This document shows, in pieces, positions 1 to 12,181 of a stretch of DNA of 64,000 nt. Under the pieces are notes generated by a model that did no database searches, had not been told where the DNA came from, and saw only the letters and a list, made by a program, of their open reading frames with translations. A program made the translations under genes and the position numbers. Origin of the DNA: Paraspadella gotoi (lineage: Eukaryota > Chaetognatha); the NCBI GenBank assembly GCA_051294375.1, contig CM119267.1, forward strand, positions 9,449,709 to 9,513,708, read 5' to 3'. How positions within the stretch are numbered: position 1 is the first letter of the stretch; the number at the start of each line of letters is the position of its first letter.

Positions 1-267
1 TTGATTGACGCTTACATGGCTTACATCATGGTCACGGGAGTCGTCCAATTTCTTTACTGCTGCTTGGTCGGGACGTTTCCTTTCAACTCCTTTTTGTCGG
101 GGTTCATCTCGTGCGTGGGTTCCTTCATCTTGGCCGCCTGCCTACGCATCCAGAGCAACCCACAAAACAAGTCAGATTTTCACCACATCGGACCCGAACG
201 CGCCTTCGCCGATTTCCTTTTCGCTAGCATTGTCCTGCACTTAGTCGTGATGAACTTCATCGGTTAA
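1..267 (+). CDS. DAD1: DAD1, oligosaccharyltransferase subunit (5' partial)
   Basis: This is the C-terminal ~88 residues of DAD1, a small membrane subunit of the oligosaccharyltransferase complex that N-glycosylates proteins in the ER. The family signature is almost intact: the run [20 protein letters not shown], then CLRIQ, NPQNK, and the C-terminus [11 protein letters not shown] ending in MNFIG. The family is about 113 aa, so roughly 25 N-terminal residues lie left of the window. The first codon here is an internal Leu (TTG), not a start. Two hydrophobic stretches match the family's membrane segments. The stop is TAA at 265-267 and no intron interrupts the visible part. The next gene starts only 155 nt downstream on the same strand. 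Identification rests on family recall and is very secure. Confidence 0.95.
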   Translation: MIDAYMAYIMVTGVVQFLYCCLVGTFPFNSFLSGFISCVGSFILAACLRIQSNPQNKSDFHHIGPERAFADFLFASIVLHLVVMNFIG

Positions 268-422
268 ATTTCGCTTTTGGAACTCTCGTTCAACTGAATT
301 TTTTTTTTAATGGCAGAAATAATCGGTGTATATAGTGTATGACTCAATGCATTCCTTATTATGTTTTCCTAGTCGTTTTTATATAAAATAAGGCTTTAAA
401 ATATCACTTTTATTTCTCAAAG

Positions 423-1779
423 ATGGCTACAGCTGGGTCCTCCCGTAATTTTTACACGAATAAAAACGTTTGCCCTCATCACCCCGATGCCCATTTGGTC
501 GAAGACTATCGGGCCGGTGATATGATATGTTCCGAGTGTGGCCTCGTCGTCGGCGATCGCGTCATTGACGTCGGTTCCGAGTGGCGCACCTTTTCCGCTA
601 ATGACAAAAACAATAAAGCGACGGACAACTCGCGCGTTGGCGGACCCGAGAATCCCCTGCTGGAGAATGACCTTTCTACAGTCATGACAATGCCGACCGG
701 ACAGGCGGCTTACAACGAAGACGGCTCCCTTCGTTACCACCACAGGTCTCATTAATTTGTAATTGGTTATTGATAAAAATTTATGTGGCCTTATTAATGT
801 TTATTGAAATTTATGTATATTAGGCGACAAATATCTTCGTCCGATCGAACTCTCATCAACGCCTTTCGCGAAATTCGTCAAATGGCAGATCGCCTCAATC
901 TCCCACAGATGATTCCTGACAGAGCAAACACGTTGTACAAACAAGTCCACGATACTAAGACCATGAAAGGAAAAAGCGGAGATGCGATTGCCAGCGCCTG
1001 CCTCTACATCGCTTGCCGCCAGGAGGCCGTTCCGAGAACCTTCAAAGAGATATGCGCCGTTTCCAAAGTCTCTAAAAAGGACATCGGGAAGTGCTTCAAG
1101 CAAATCGTCAGAACTTTGGAGACGAGCATGGAATTGATTAAGTCGGGCGATTTCATGTCGCGCTTTTGTTCCAATTTGGGACTCTCGCAGACAGTTCAGA
1201 AAGTAATAAATTACATCATACACAAAATTACAAGATAATGCAAAAATACAAAAATAATTTTCTCTAAAAACGGTTTTTAGTGAAATGCTGTTAAATTAAT
1301 AGGCTTTGAGTTTGACCTTACTTGACACGAAGCATTAAATTTCGTCTTAAGTACTAAAATTTGCATTTCGACTTTTAATATGATAGACATTTTAATGAAG
1401 GATGACTAAATAAATTTTTCACCGATTAGGCCAGCATTCATATCGCTACCAAAGCCGTCGATCTCGATCTTGTACCTGGAAGAAGTCCGATTTCAGTCGC
1501 TGCTGCGGCGATTTATATGGCCTGTTCGGTGAGTTGTACAATGTACAATGTACATACGTTTTTGATTTAGAAAAGTTTGGTCTACTCATTGTTCAACGTT
1601 CATTAATTTTTTACTAGGCTTCCAAGGAAAAGAAAACTCAAAAAGAGATCGGCGACATCGCCGGAGTGGCTGAAGTGACGATAAAGCAAGCTTACAAACT
1701 TATGCTTCCGAGAGCGAAGGACTTGTTTCCAGATTCATTTCCATTCGATACTCCCATCGAACATTTACCTTCTAATTAA
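423..1779 (+). CDS. GTF2B: Transcription initiation factor IIB
   Basis: TFIIB bridges TBP on the promoter and RNA polymerase II in the nucleus. Exons: 423-745, 824-1202, 1430-1528, 1618-1779; 320 aa, close to the usual ~316. The N-terminal zinc ribbon has C17, H20, C36 and C39. The B-reader/linker contains [10 protein letters not shown] and [11 protein letters not shown]. Two cyclin-like repeats follow, with [15 protein letters not shown] in the first and [13 protein letters not shown] plus [15 protein letters not shown] in the second, ending [11 protein letters not shown]. All phases agree. The intron-1 donor (AG|GTCTCA) is weak, but it is the one that keeps the RRQISSSDR junction. The ATG directly follows a pyrimidine-rich tract ending AAAG, so it could receive a spliced leader. 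DAD1 lies just upstream and DEGS just downstream. Confidence 0.95.
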
Positions 1780-1996
1780 ACATTTAGTCTCTTTTTTTGT
1801 ATAAAAGTCACTCAATTTTTATTTTGATCTTAATGTTGCTTGTTCAAAATTCCCTTGGGTGGCGTTAATATCTAATGCTTTTGTTATGCCGCGAGAGAAT
1901 TTATTTCGAAATATTCGTTTTTCTTCAGTCCTTAGTTTAGTTTTCGATTAAAACTGTCTGAGCCTATACCCAACTTAACTTTTATATTTGGTGATC

Positions 1997-2989
1997 ATGG
2001 GGCAATCAATAACTCGACATGACTTCGAATGGTCGTACACCGACGAGCCACACGCATCTCGGCGGAAAGAGATTCTGGCCAAACATCCGGAAGTGAAGTC
2101 CCTCATGGGTCCGGACACGAATCTTAAGTGGATCGTCCTCGCCATGGTGGCGCTTCAAATCTGTGCTTCCTACGTGGTCAGAGATTTCTCTTGGCCCCTG
2201 CTACTCTTGGCCGCCTACGTCTTCGGAGGGACTATCAACCACTCCATGGCATTGGCCATTCACGAAATCAGTCATAATTTGGCCTTTGGCCATTCATGGC
2301 CCTTGGCTAACCGAATGCTAGGCATTTTTGGAAACGTCATCATGGGACTCCCGACTTCCGTCACCTTTAAGAAGTATCATTTGGAACATCACAAGTATCA
2401 AGGCATCGACGGAGTTGACATGGACATTCCTTCGAAAATGGAAGGGATTCTGTTCTGCAATACGATCACAAAAGTATTTTGGGTCATACTGCAGCCGTTG
2501 TTTTATGCGCTCCGTCCACTTTTTTTGCTGCCTAAGCCGGCGAGCGTTTTGGAAATCGTGAATTGGATCGTCGCCGTCTCTTTTGACGTCGCCATTTATT
2601 ATTTTTTTGGCGGAAAATCTTTAGTCTATTTGATCTCCGGATCTTTTCTTGCGATGGGGCTTCACCCCATGGCTGGTCACTTTATATCAGAGCACTATAT
2701 GTTTCTTAAAGGACAAGAAACTTATTCGTATTATGGAATACTGAATGTGTTGGCCTTTAATGTTGGATACCACATGGAACATCACGATTTTCCTTACATC
2801 CCCGGGTCGCGCCTTCCCTTATTAAAGAAGATGGTTCCTGAATATTACGATAACGTCCCTCATCATGACTCTTGGTGCAAAGTGATTTACGACTTCATCT
2901 TCGACCCGGAAATTGGTCCATACTCTCGCATCAAGCGAAAGGGGAAAACTTTTGAAGATGCAAACGATGATTCGAAAAAAGATTGTTAG
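1997..2989 (+). CDS. DEGS1: Sphingolipid delta(4)-desaturase (DEGS1-like)
   Basis: This ER membrane di-iron enzyme inserts the 4,5-trans double bond into dihydroceramide to make ceramide. It is a single exon of 330 aa, close to the ~323 aa of animal DEGS1. The three histidine boxes are present: HEISH at 89-93, HLEHH at 128-132 and HMEHH at 259-263. Family strings [38 protein letters not shown] and QETYSYYG surround them. The start is the ATG at 1997, which gives MGQSITR, an N-myristoylation-type sequence as in family members. In-frame codons further upstream have no ATG. Several hydrophobic segments fit the multi-pass topology. TFIIB ends 217 nt upstream on the same strand. Confidence 0.95.
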   Translation: MGQSITRHDFEWSYTDEPHASRRKEILAKHPEVKSLMGPDTNLKWIVLAMVALQICASYVVRDFSWPLLLLAAYVFGGTINHSMALAIHEISHNLAFGHSWPLANRMLGIFGNVIMGLPTSVTFKKYHLEHHKYQGIDGVDMDIPSKMEGILFCNTITKVFWVILQPLFYALRPLFLLPKPASVLEIVNWIVAVSFDVAIYYFFGGKSLVYLISGSFLAMGLHPMAGHFISEHYMFLKGQETYSYYGILNVLAFNVGYHMEHHDFPYIPGSRLPLLKKMVPEYYDNVPHHDSWCKVIYDFIFDPEIGPYSRIKRKGKTFEDANDDSKKDC

Positions 2990-3882
2990 AGGGGCAAGGT
3001 CAAATTAACCAAGAATATTTGCTTTGATTTTGGGATCGCACCTCTTTCTTCAAATTTCCATTACTAACCTTTAGACCTAATTTTACACACCTTTCCATTT
3101 GGTTCAAAGCTTTATAGCACCCGGTTAATTTTTTAGAGATAATTATGCGCGCTTTGGCCTTTGTTTTTATAAAAACATAAAATCCAAAAAACACCACAGG
3201 GTAACCCGCCCTCGCCTCTTTGTTATTTAGTCAATCGTTGTAATTTGGTTTTTTCAAAAAAAACTAAAATCCTGCGAAATTTCGTGCAATTTTTTGGTCT
3301 TTAAATTAGTTTTCAACTTAAAGAAGTAAAGTGATATCTCGTATATCATTTTCCATTACATTTAAGAATCATGCCAAAGATGTTTAAAAAATTTTTAAAT
3401 GAGCTTCATTCCTGGTTTGGTTCTGCTGTGCTGATCAAATCCCTAATTTAAGAATATTCTGAATTTTTTTTTTATTGAACGATGAACTTTGCCTTCAGAT
3501 AATTTAGTACCTCCCTAAAATTTTGTATAGGTTTGTTTTATAAAGAATGATTTTGAATATTTAACGTGTAATAACATTTTGATAGAATATTTTTTTATGT
3601 AAGATTTAATTTTGCAAAATTCATTCTTTAAATCTTTTAAACATTTGGAAACGTTGATTGTATTATTTCGAAATGATTATTTTAGATTCTGATGGCAAGT
3701 TTTTTTGGACAGCCTTGCTTTGATGGCTGTGTTTTTAATTCTTGCTTGTTTAATTTGATTAATCATGCTTCTGAGGTATTTTTATTTTTTTTATGGTTAC
3801 AGTTGTGCGCAACTTGTCAGTTTGTTTTGCCAGAATAATCCAGGGATGATTTGGTAAAGGAAAGTGTTCCAAACTCTGCATC
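2990..3882. other. Intergenic, AT-rich
   Basis: AT-rich DNA between the desaturase stop and the GBF1 start. It has poly-A and poly-T runs and only short chance ORFs. No conserved coding sequence, structured RNA or clear repeat was recognised. It should contain the 3' UTR of the desaturase and the 5' region of GBF1. Confidence 0.6.
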
Positions 3883-6800
3883 ATGGCACCACCAAATGCC
3901 TTGCACATAGTGTTAGGCGAAGTCAATCTCGTGGTGACAGCTCTCAGACGTTCGGGGAGATGGCAAAATCGTGATTTGCACAACACTATGTTAGAAGAAG
4001 CCCAAGTAAGATTATAGAAAGGCATAAATGCATAGTAAGATTTGAACTTTTAAATCGGTTATTGCTGAACCTGTTTTGATTGCTTAAGGATATTGTTTTG
4101 TTTAAATTAACCTTCGAAGTTCTAACTTATTAATCATCAAAACATTTTCTATCAGGATCCGATCCTTCAAAATTTTTCGCAATTAAAAAACGCTCTGTTT
4201 AAATGTGAGGAACTGTCCACGTTGGATCCCAACGTGTTTTTGAGTCCTTTTCTGGAAGTTGTCCGGTCGGAAGACACTACCGGTCCCATTACCGGAATCG
4301 CCCTCACATCCGTTAGTAAATTTCTTTCTTACGGTCTGGTTGCAACGACCTGTTCGGACAGCGCCGCCACTGCTGTCGAAAACGTTGCAGGTACTACATT
4401 TAATATTTAGTTCACGGTATTTGTAATTTTATGGGCATATATAATATATAATATGTAGATTATTATGAATTTTAGTTGCAATCGTATAGTTTTATGTACT
4501 TCAAAGTTTAAACTTTAAAAATTTCTATCTACAGACGCCGTTACTCACGCTAGATTTGTCGGCACTGATGCCTCTTCTGATGAGGTTGTTCTCATGAAGA
4601 TCCTCCACGTACTCCGGACGATCGTACTGACCCCGGTCGGAGCCCTCTTGACCAACGAGTCCGTTTGCGAAATAATGCAGTCGTGCTTCCGCATATGTTT
4701 CGAGATGCGGCTGAGCGAGTTGCTGCGAAAGGCCGCCGAGCACGCTCTCATTGACATGATCCAACTTTTGTTTTCGCGACTTCCTCAATTTCGTGAGGAC
4801 GCTCGTTGGAATGCCTCTTTGAAGCGTTTGAAGATCGGCGAGCGCGTCGTTGATCGCAAAAGCTCCAAAAAGTCACCGCGCCCTTCACGCCAACGCCAAG
4901 GACGTACCGCCCCACTGGCTTCCGGTATCGCCGCGGAATCTTTGGAAGAAGTTGAATCGTCGGAATCGAAAAATCCTGAATCAAATAACCCTACGAACAC
5001 TCCTCCTACCTGCGAAGATACTGTGCCTTCCAAAGCCAAGGAGATAACGCCAAAGCGTTCGGAAATCATTGCGACGACGCCCGTCTCTCCGCCGGAAAAC
5101 GTGTTCGAAGTCGTTGCGCCTTTGTCAGATGAGGCAGATGTCTCGGAGCGAGACGCGGATTCACTCGAAAATCAGAGCGACACTTCCTCTCTTAACGGGA
5201 GCGACTTTGTCAACCCGCGCGGGATTCGATTTACCGCTCCGGCCGGTGGAGGCGCCACTCAATCTTCCGTAGCCGGATCTGACGCCGGCCAAGCTAGTCT
5301 AGTCCCTTACGGCCTTCCTTGCGTTCGTGAACTTTTTCGTTTTTTGATTTCACTAATTAATCCTAATGATTCCCATAATTCGGACGTCATGACCCATATG
5401 GGCTTATCTCTCGTCACGGTCGCTCTCGAGTCGGGCATTGATCATATCCCCACCTTTCCGTCTCTACTCTCCCTCGTTAAGGACGATCTCTGCAAAAACG
5501 TCTTCACCTTGCTCAATTCGGAAAGGCTTTCTCTATTTTTGGATGCGGTCCGAGTCTGTTATCTGCTCTTCGAGTCTCTTCGGTGTCACCTGAAATTGCA
5601 GATGGCTCGTTATTTTCAAAAGCTCTCAGAAATCGTGACATCCGATTCGCCGAAGGAACGTGTCACCTTTGAACAGAAGGAGATCGCGCTAGAATCTATC
5701 GTCGCCCTCTGGAGGCTCCCGGGGCTCATTCCTGAACTCTATCTCAACTACGATTGCGACAAATCTCGTTCCAACGTTTTCGAGGATCTGACCAAGCTTT
5801 TGTCCAAAAATGCCTTTCCAGTAACGGCTATCGATAGCTTGCACATGCTGAGTTTAGACGCCTTACTCTCCGTCGTCGAATCGATCGAGGCTCATTGCAC
5901 TAGCGTTGGCTGTTCTTGCTCTTCTCACCAAACCATCTGCTCCATGTTAAAGTCGCAGCGTGATAAAACTACTTCCTCGCAACAACGCCTGGCCTCCTCC
6001 GTGCCGCCGCCAACTAATGGTTATACAACGGGCGAAATTATGACGGCGTCGAACTTGTGCACTTACGATTTGGTGGCGCATCGACCGCCGAATGTAGATT
6101 TCAGTTCTCAGTCAGGCATTACAACGGAGCAGAGTAACAGCGGGAGTCACAATTACCAGTGCCTTCGAACCTGGCATTCGGCTTTGGTGCAACAGCTTCA
6201 AAACACTTCGCTCCCCTCCTCCGAGTCGCTGATGACGAAACGTCATCACAAGGCCATTCTTCTTTCCGGTATCGACCAATTTAACGCCGACGCCTCAAAG
6301 GGAATAACCTTTTTGCAAGATCAGGGAATCCTCGACACTCCTCTCAATCCCCGCGAAGCGGCGCGATTTTTGAGGGAAAACCAGAGAATCGACAAAGTCG
6401 TCTTGGGGGAATATGTCTCCAAGAAGAAAAACGCAGAAATTCTGCAAGCATTTGTGGTAAGTTTTTCTTTTACCGGAGTACGCATCGACGAAGCACTTCG
6501 GAGCTTTCTCGAGTCGTTCCGTCTCCCAGGAGAAGCGCCGCTTATATCCCATATCTTGGAACATTTCGCGGAAGAATGGCATTCGGCCAATAATCGTCCC
6601 TTCGCCAACACCGACGCGGCCTTCACGCTCGCTTACGCCATTATCATGCTCAACGTCGACCAGCACAATAAAAATGTTCGAAAACAAACGACTCCGATGA
6701 CTGTGAGAGAATTCAAAAAGAACCTGCGAAAGACGAATGGCAACGAGGACTTTGATCAAACGATGCTAGAGCAAATTTTCTCCAACATAAAGGAGAATGA

Positions 6801-9800
6801 GATCGTGATGCCGGACGAACAGTCAGGATCAGTCAAGGAGAATTATTTGTGGAAATTGCTTTTGAGGCGCGGAGCTTCTGACGAGGGGGAGTACCTTCAT
6901 GTTCCACATCCGCACATCCAGAGTTTTCCAGGACAATCTGAAACGTCCGACGAAATAAACGCAACCGCCGGGGGCTATTTAGATTACGACCTCTTCCTTC
7001 TTTCTTGGGGTCCGACGATAGCCGCTCTTTCCTTCATCTTCGACAAGTCGGAGGACAACGCCATTGCCCAAAAGACTATCACGGGATTCAAAAAATGCGC
7101 CCTGGTCGCCGCCACGTATGGACTTTCCGACGTCTTCGATAATCTCGTCATTTCCCTTTGCAAATTCACGACGTTGATGTCGTCGCACGCGGAAACTCCC
7201 GACGCCGTCGCCATCAACTTCGGCAATAGCCTCAAGGCTCAGCTGGCCGCTCGTACGGTTTTCTCGCTGGCGCACAAGCACGGGGACATTTTGCGGGAAG
7301 GATGGAAAAATTTGCTTGATTGTATCTTTCAACTTTACAGAACAAAGATCCTCCCTGCTGTTCTGACCGAATCCGAAGATTTTCTCGATCCTTCGGGAAA
7401 GATTTCGTTGTTAAAACACGACGCCGATAAACCCTCGATACCTCGCTCCGAATCCGGTCTCCTCAACTCGGTTTATTCATACTTCACCCTGACCCAAGAC
7501 AATGCTCGCGCGCAACACGCCGTCAACGCCGCCGACGAGGCCAGGACGAAAGAATCATCGCCCGCCGCCACTCGACTGCAGCATTTGCCGCCAGAAGATA
7601 AGGAGGCGTTTCAAAGGGCGCAGCATTGTATTTTTGCCGAATGTCATCCGGAAAGTCTCGTGACGGACTCGCGTTTTCTGCGCCTCGAATCTTTGCACGA
7701 GCTGGTCAAAGCGTTGATCTTCGCTTCGCAGAGTCCGGAGGTGTTCCTGTCTCAAGGCGCTGCTTATGACGAGGAGGCTTCTGTGTTTTTTCTAGAGGTG
7801 TTGCTCGGAGTAGTTTTGCAAAATCGAGATCGGCTCACAACTGTCTGGCCGTCTTTGCGAGATCACCTTTACACGCTCGTTCTCCACTGCAACGTGGCCG
7901 AGTACCGGTTCTTGTGTGAGCGCGCCGTCGTCGGCCTCTTGCGTTTGGCCATTCGACTACTTCACAAGGAAACCTTGGCACCTCAAGTCCTTGCCTCACT
8001 AAAGATTCTCTTGTTGATGAAACCGACCTGCATCTCTCAGACGATTATCTCCCGTCAAATAGCTTTTGGGCTGCAAGCTCTCGTCCGAGCCAACACCGGA
8101 GCGCGCCACGGATCTCGCGAGACGTGGCGGTCTTCCGACTGGACGATGATCTTCACTCTGCTCGAGGTGGTCGGAGCCGGAGCCAAGCTGCCCTCTTTCG
8201 CCAAGATCGTCGGGACAGGTTTTAAAAAAAACTTACATCCGACCTCCCATTGTGAAATATTACCAGAGTTCTTCATATTTGTTGTTACTTAGGCCTCGAG
8301 GGCGGACCGAGCAGACCATCTGAGGAATTGAACGCCTCTTGGGCTGGAGATCATGTATCTTCACACGCCCAATCGGACAGCGAGTTGGATGATAGAAACG
8401 CAGGCGAATCAGAGCGTGGTTACACTTCCGATAGCGATCTCAACTATGAAAACGTACAAGACGTTACAAAAAATTCAGGTAATTTAACAACTTTACTTGG
8501 GTAAATATTTTTACGTAATTCCTAGTACCAAGAAGTAATACGAACGAAATATCCGATCCGATGCGATATTTATTCAAATTTTTAGGCAATAGTTGGTTAT
8601 TTGTTGGAAAAGAAGGCGAAATAGTTACTACGCCGCGGTCTGATTCGGAAGAAGGAAAGAACGTCGACGCAAATTCTGTGCAGAGCCTCGTTAATCAGTA
8701 CAATATCATGCTACATGGCGATTTGGGTAAACAAATTTATTTTCAAATAAAAAATAACTTGAGTAACTTGATATACATATTTTGATTTTTCTCGACAGGT
8801 CCTCACGATTCCAAGTCGCTTTTCAACTGCGTTGAAACTCTGGTGTTCCTAGTCCAGGAATCCGCGCAAATCACCGTGGACAATTTCGAAGCTTGCATAC
8901 ATTGCGTGCGAACATTCGCCGAAGCTTCGGCTAACGGAGGATTTCGACGATGTAAGAAGTCAGCCTCGGGCACGCAAAGAAAATCAAGCAAAACTAAGTA
9001 AGGATTACGATTGCCGAGTATCTACTTTTGTCCTACTTATTCTTACGTCGCACAGTAACAATATTTTTCGCGCACAATTTATTATCGTCAGGAGATAAGT
9101 ATTTTTTTATCTGCTATGCCTTGTTCTTTATAGAAAGCGTTCGGAGCAATCTACTTTTGGTGCGATTGGTTTTGGCAAATTCTTACTTAGCAGATGTTCT
9201 ACTGATCTTATTTTTAGGCTATAAAAATCAATACATTGATAAATACAACAACAAAAAGTAAATAAAATGGCATAAAATGATTTAATTGATATAAAATTGT
9301 GTATCATAGCATATTATATATTGTGGCGGTTTATTCACACCGCCTAACATCCACCATAGTTCAGCCAATCCCATTGGTTCAGAGGGGGAACGCCCCATCA
9401 TAAGCGTTGCGTTCCATCTACTGTCCTAACGACTTCCCTCTGGCAAAGCGAAACCATCCCATGTTAACCGCGCCAGTGACAGGAGGCGTCACTGAGGGTC
9501 GGTAGCCCCTAAAGCCAACAGTGAGATGCCCCATCCCAATGGGCATCAGAGGAAACCCGGCTGTTGCCATAATATTTTTTTAAATAAATTGGTTTTACCT
9601 ATTTCATTACTTTTTCCCTACAATTACTTTTCATTGGTGTTACAGCGATGATCTAGTTTCAATTCTTAAGAAGCCTGCCAGTTTATTTCTCTTTCTTATT
9701 TTTTGGTTTTTTTTTTCCACTTTTTCTTTCAGGCTTGTTTCAGGCCGCGGGAGTCGCCGTCATCACGGTTCGTCGTCGAACGGAGGTTCAACCTCTGGTC

Positions 9801-11710
9801 GTTCGGACGATGATTCAAAGTCCCTTGACTCTGATGCTGATCCGCAATCAGTATCGGTCATTAAAAGTGCGCATTTTTCTCAGCTCTTTATTTTCTGCAG
9901 ACAGCCAAAATTTATTTTTTTCATTTGTTACAAAAAGGTCCTACCAACAAGTCGTCTAACTATCAAACTGTCTCTGTACAACTATTGGATTTGATGCATA
10001 CTCTGTTGACGCAAGCTGCGTCCACTTACGCCGCCTCTTCTATGGACGAATCTCTCGACGATAACGAACCTGGAATCGGAAATTTGTGGAGTAAATGTTG
10101 GTGCCCGCTTTTGCAAGGAATGGCTCGGTTAGTATAGCTTATAAGTTATATGTAAAATTAATTTGTCAGACTGTTAGTGTTACGTAATATCAACCCAAAT
10201 TTAATGGTTGTTTACCTTTTCCAGGTTATGTTGCGACGCTCGCGTCCCGGTTCGCACATCCGCTATAACGTGCCTTCAAAGGGCTTTACTCGTGCACGAT
10301 TTACGTACTCTAACAGCAGTCGAATGGGAGTCATGCTTCAATAAGGTTCGACGTTTCCCCCTAAGAGATAATTTCTTTAATCTAATTTCTTGCCTTTTCA
10401 ACTTTAGGTTCTTTTTCCTCTTTTGGCGCAACTCCTCGACCATGGAAAATGCCCTCAGGATCCCTCGGGACTGGAGGAGATTCGTATGCGAGCCGCTACT
10501 CTCCTCTCTAAGGTCTTCTTGCAACATCTTTCTTCGCTGCTCTCGTTGACTACATTCGCAGGTAAATAGGGATAAAAAAGTTTTGTTTTCACAACGAGTT
10601 TTTAATCAAAAATCAGACAAGTTTGGGTATTAATTTCAGACCTTCATCAGTGATAAACAAAAAAAGCTATCTCAAATTTAAAACCACTAATGCTATTATG
10701 GGTCTAAATGGTTTTCAAATTTATATAATCAATGTAATATTATCCATTCATTGAATATACATTTAATGTATAAGTTTCAGGCTATGGGGGTTAATTAACT
10801 GGACCTGGCTTCGTATCAAAATTAAGTAAAGTTGTATCATATTTTTATGAACCGTTTCATGAATAAATTGGCATAAATTCGAAGGAGAAAGTGCGTTTTT
10901 GTTTTACACTACGATGTGCATTTTTAGTAAAAGCAAAGTCAGACATGTTTCGAAAAAAAGCTATAAAGTTTTTTGAAAAATCCGGAAAATTCCTTTTTTT
11001 TTATCCAGCTTTGTGGCTTACTATTTTGGATTTCATGGATAAATTTATGCACGCTAGTGGAAGTGAGTTACTGATGGAAGCCATCCCGGAATCTCTCAAG
11101 AATATGCTTTTAGTCATGGAAACCGCTGGAGTTTTCGATCCGCCGAGCGATGGCACAATTAAAGACGTAAGTAACAGAGCAATTGTCATTTCGTTCTAAT
11201 TCTTGCTAAATTACCATTCTTAATTAGTTTTCGTCAATGACCGTGGAGCAGCAGCAGCAGTTGAACCAACAAGGCCTCCAACTTTGGGACTTGACTTGGC
11301 ATCGGATAGAGCTCTTTCTTCCCAACCTTCGCGAGGAGGATCCTTTTAAGACCAAAAACGACATCCTCCGACGGCAAAACGAATCTAAGGAAGAAAGCAA
11401 AGGCCCAGAGACAGTTCCTTCGCCGGATATCGGTGGAAACGTTGAGGTTACTCAGTCGTGTGGCGATGAAGGGGAGAGCCAGGCGCTACCCGAATCGCCT
11501 CCGACGATCGAATCGAAAACCGACGTCGAAATCGCGCAGTCACCCGGTTCCTTGGAAACAGCCCCGGGCCTTGACATCGACGAAGCCTTCCAGCCCACTT
11601 CCCGAGCTTCTAGTCAATTAGTTTCCTCACTGCCTTCGATCGGAAACGTTATACTGCAGGCGCCGACTCCTATTTCCACGCCGATACTTATGACGCGGAC
11701 TGAATTATAA
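3883..11710 (+). CDS. GBF1: GBF1-type Arf guanine-nucleotide exchange factor (Sec7 domain)
   Basis: This large exchange factor activates Arf1 at the cis-Golgi and ER-Golgi intermediate compartment and is needed for COPI recruitment. Exons: 3883-4005, 4156-4390, 4535-8218, 8293-8478, 8586-8726, 8799-8997, 9733-9866, 9938-10127, 10225-10345, 10408-10561, 11009-11166, 11228-11710; 1935 aa against ~1860 in human. In order: DCB region (FLEVVRSEDTTGPITG, NESVCEIMQSCFRICFEMRL), a Ser/Glu-rich linker, HUS region, Sec7 domain at about 690-880 with the catalytic glutamate in FRLPGE (E786) and the IIMLNVDQHNKNVR motif, then HDS regions (WGPTIAALSFIFDKS, GLSDVFDNLVISLCKF, FTLLEVVGAG, LLDLMHTL, WESCFNK, WLTILDFMDK, IPESLKNMLLVM). 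Most coding sequence lies in one 3.7-kb exon. A GTAAGT at 6457-6462 inside Sec7 is a potential decoy donor, but the domain reads through it. Intron 6 carries a GC-rich repeat. Confidence 0.95.
9321..9573 (-). repeat. GC-rich SINE-like dispersed repeat, copy 1 (in GBF1 intron 6)
   Basis: A ~250-bp segment, clearly more GC-rich than its intron, matches 55833-56062 in the opposite orientation. Shared blocks include GCCCATTGGGATGGGG, TCACTGTTGGCTTT, CCCTCAGTGACGCCTC, CACTGGCGCGGTTA and GGGAAGTCGTTAGGAC. One end carries the hairpin GGCGGT-GTGAATAA-ACCGCC. The size and the terminal stem-loop suggest a SINE or the 3' tail of a LINE, but no Pol III A/B boxes were recognised. Strand is assigned relative to the copy at 55.8 kb, with the hairpin as the 3' end. 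Confidence 0.75.
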
Positions 11711-12181
11711 TGAGAATGTTTCGCGTTGACGCCCGATACTAGTCGAAAAAAACATTATTGGTCAATTATTAACTGTTGGTGGATGAATAACATTTTATCA
11801 TTAGTTGAGCTTATGAATATCAATCTGTTAGTGAATTGTCATAGTTTTTACTATGACAAATTTAATGAAAAAATGAGCTTTTCATCGTTACGTTTTAAAA
11901 TGCGTCAAATTTTGCATGTTTTGGTCGATGTTAAATCGCTTTAAATGTCAAAAACGTTCTTAGGCCTTATGCTCAGTTAATGAAATTGATAAAAATTGTA
12001 GTATTTTTCGATATATAAAAATCTATCGAATCTTGACCGATACGATAAGTTAAGTAGCAAGAAGATTTTTCTGTTTTCGCGATGGATGCAATCATATTTC
12101 ACGTTGACCCTTTTTAAATATTTAAACCAGCCTCAACTACACGCAAGTCTGTGATAAAGATAATTACAAATAAGAGAGAAA
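11711..12181 (+). promoter_or_regulatory. Intergenic region with possible calumenin core promoter
   Basis: AT-rich gap between GBF1 and calumenin with no credible coding sequence. A TATATAAAA box at about 12014-12022 lies ~160 bp before the calumenin ATG. The flanking TCGATATATA and TCTATCGA form a weak dyad. The box could be a core promoter, with initiation expected around 12045-12050. In DNA this AT-rich a TATA match alone is weak evidence. Confidence 0.25.

Noticed and set aside
6450-6480. Possible intron in GBF1 at GTGGTAAGTTTTT
   Set aside because: The Sec7 domain reads through without a gap in the family pattern (AFVVSFSFTGVRIDEALR), and no matching acceptor is needed.
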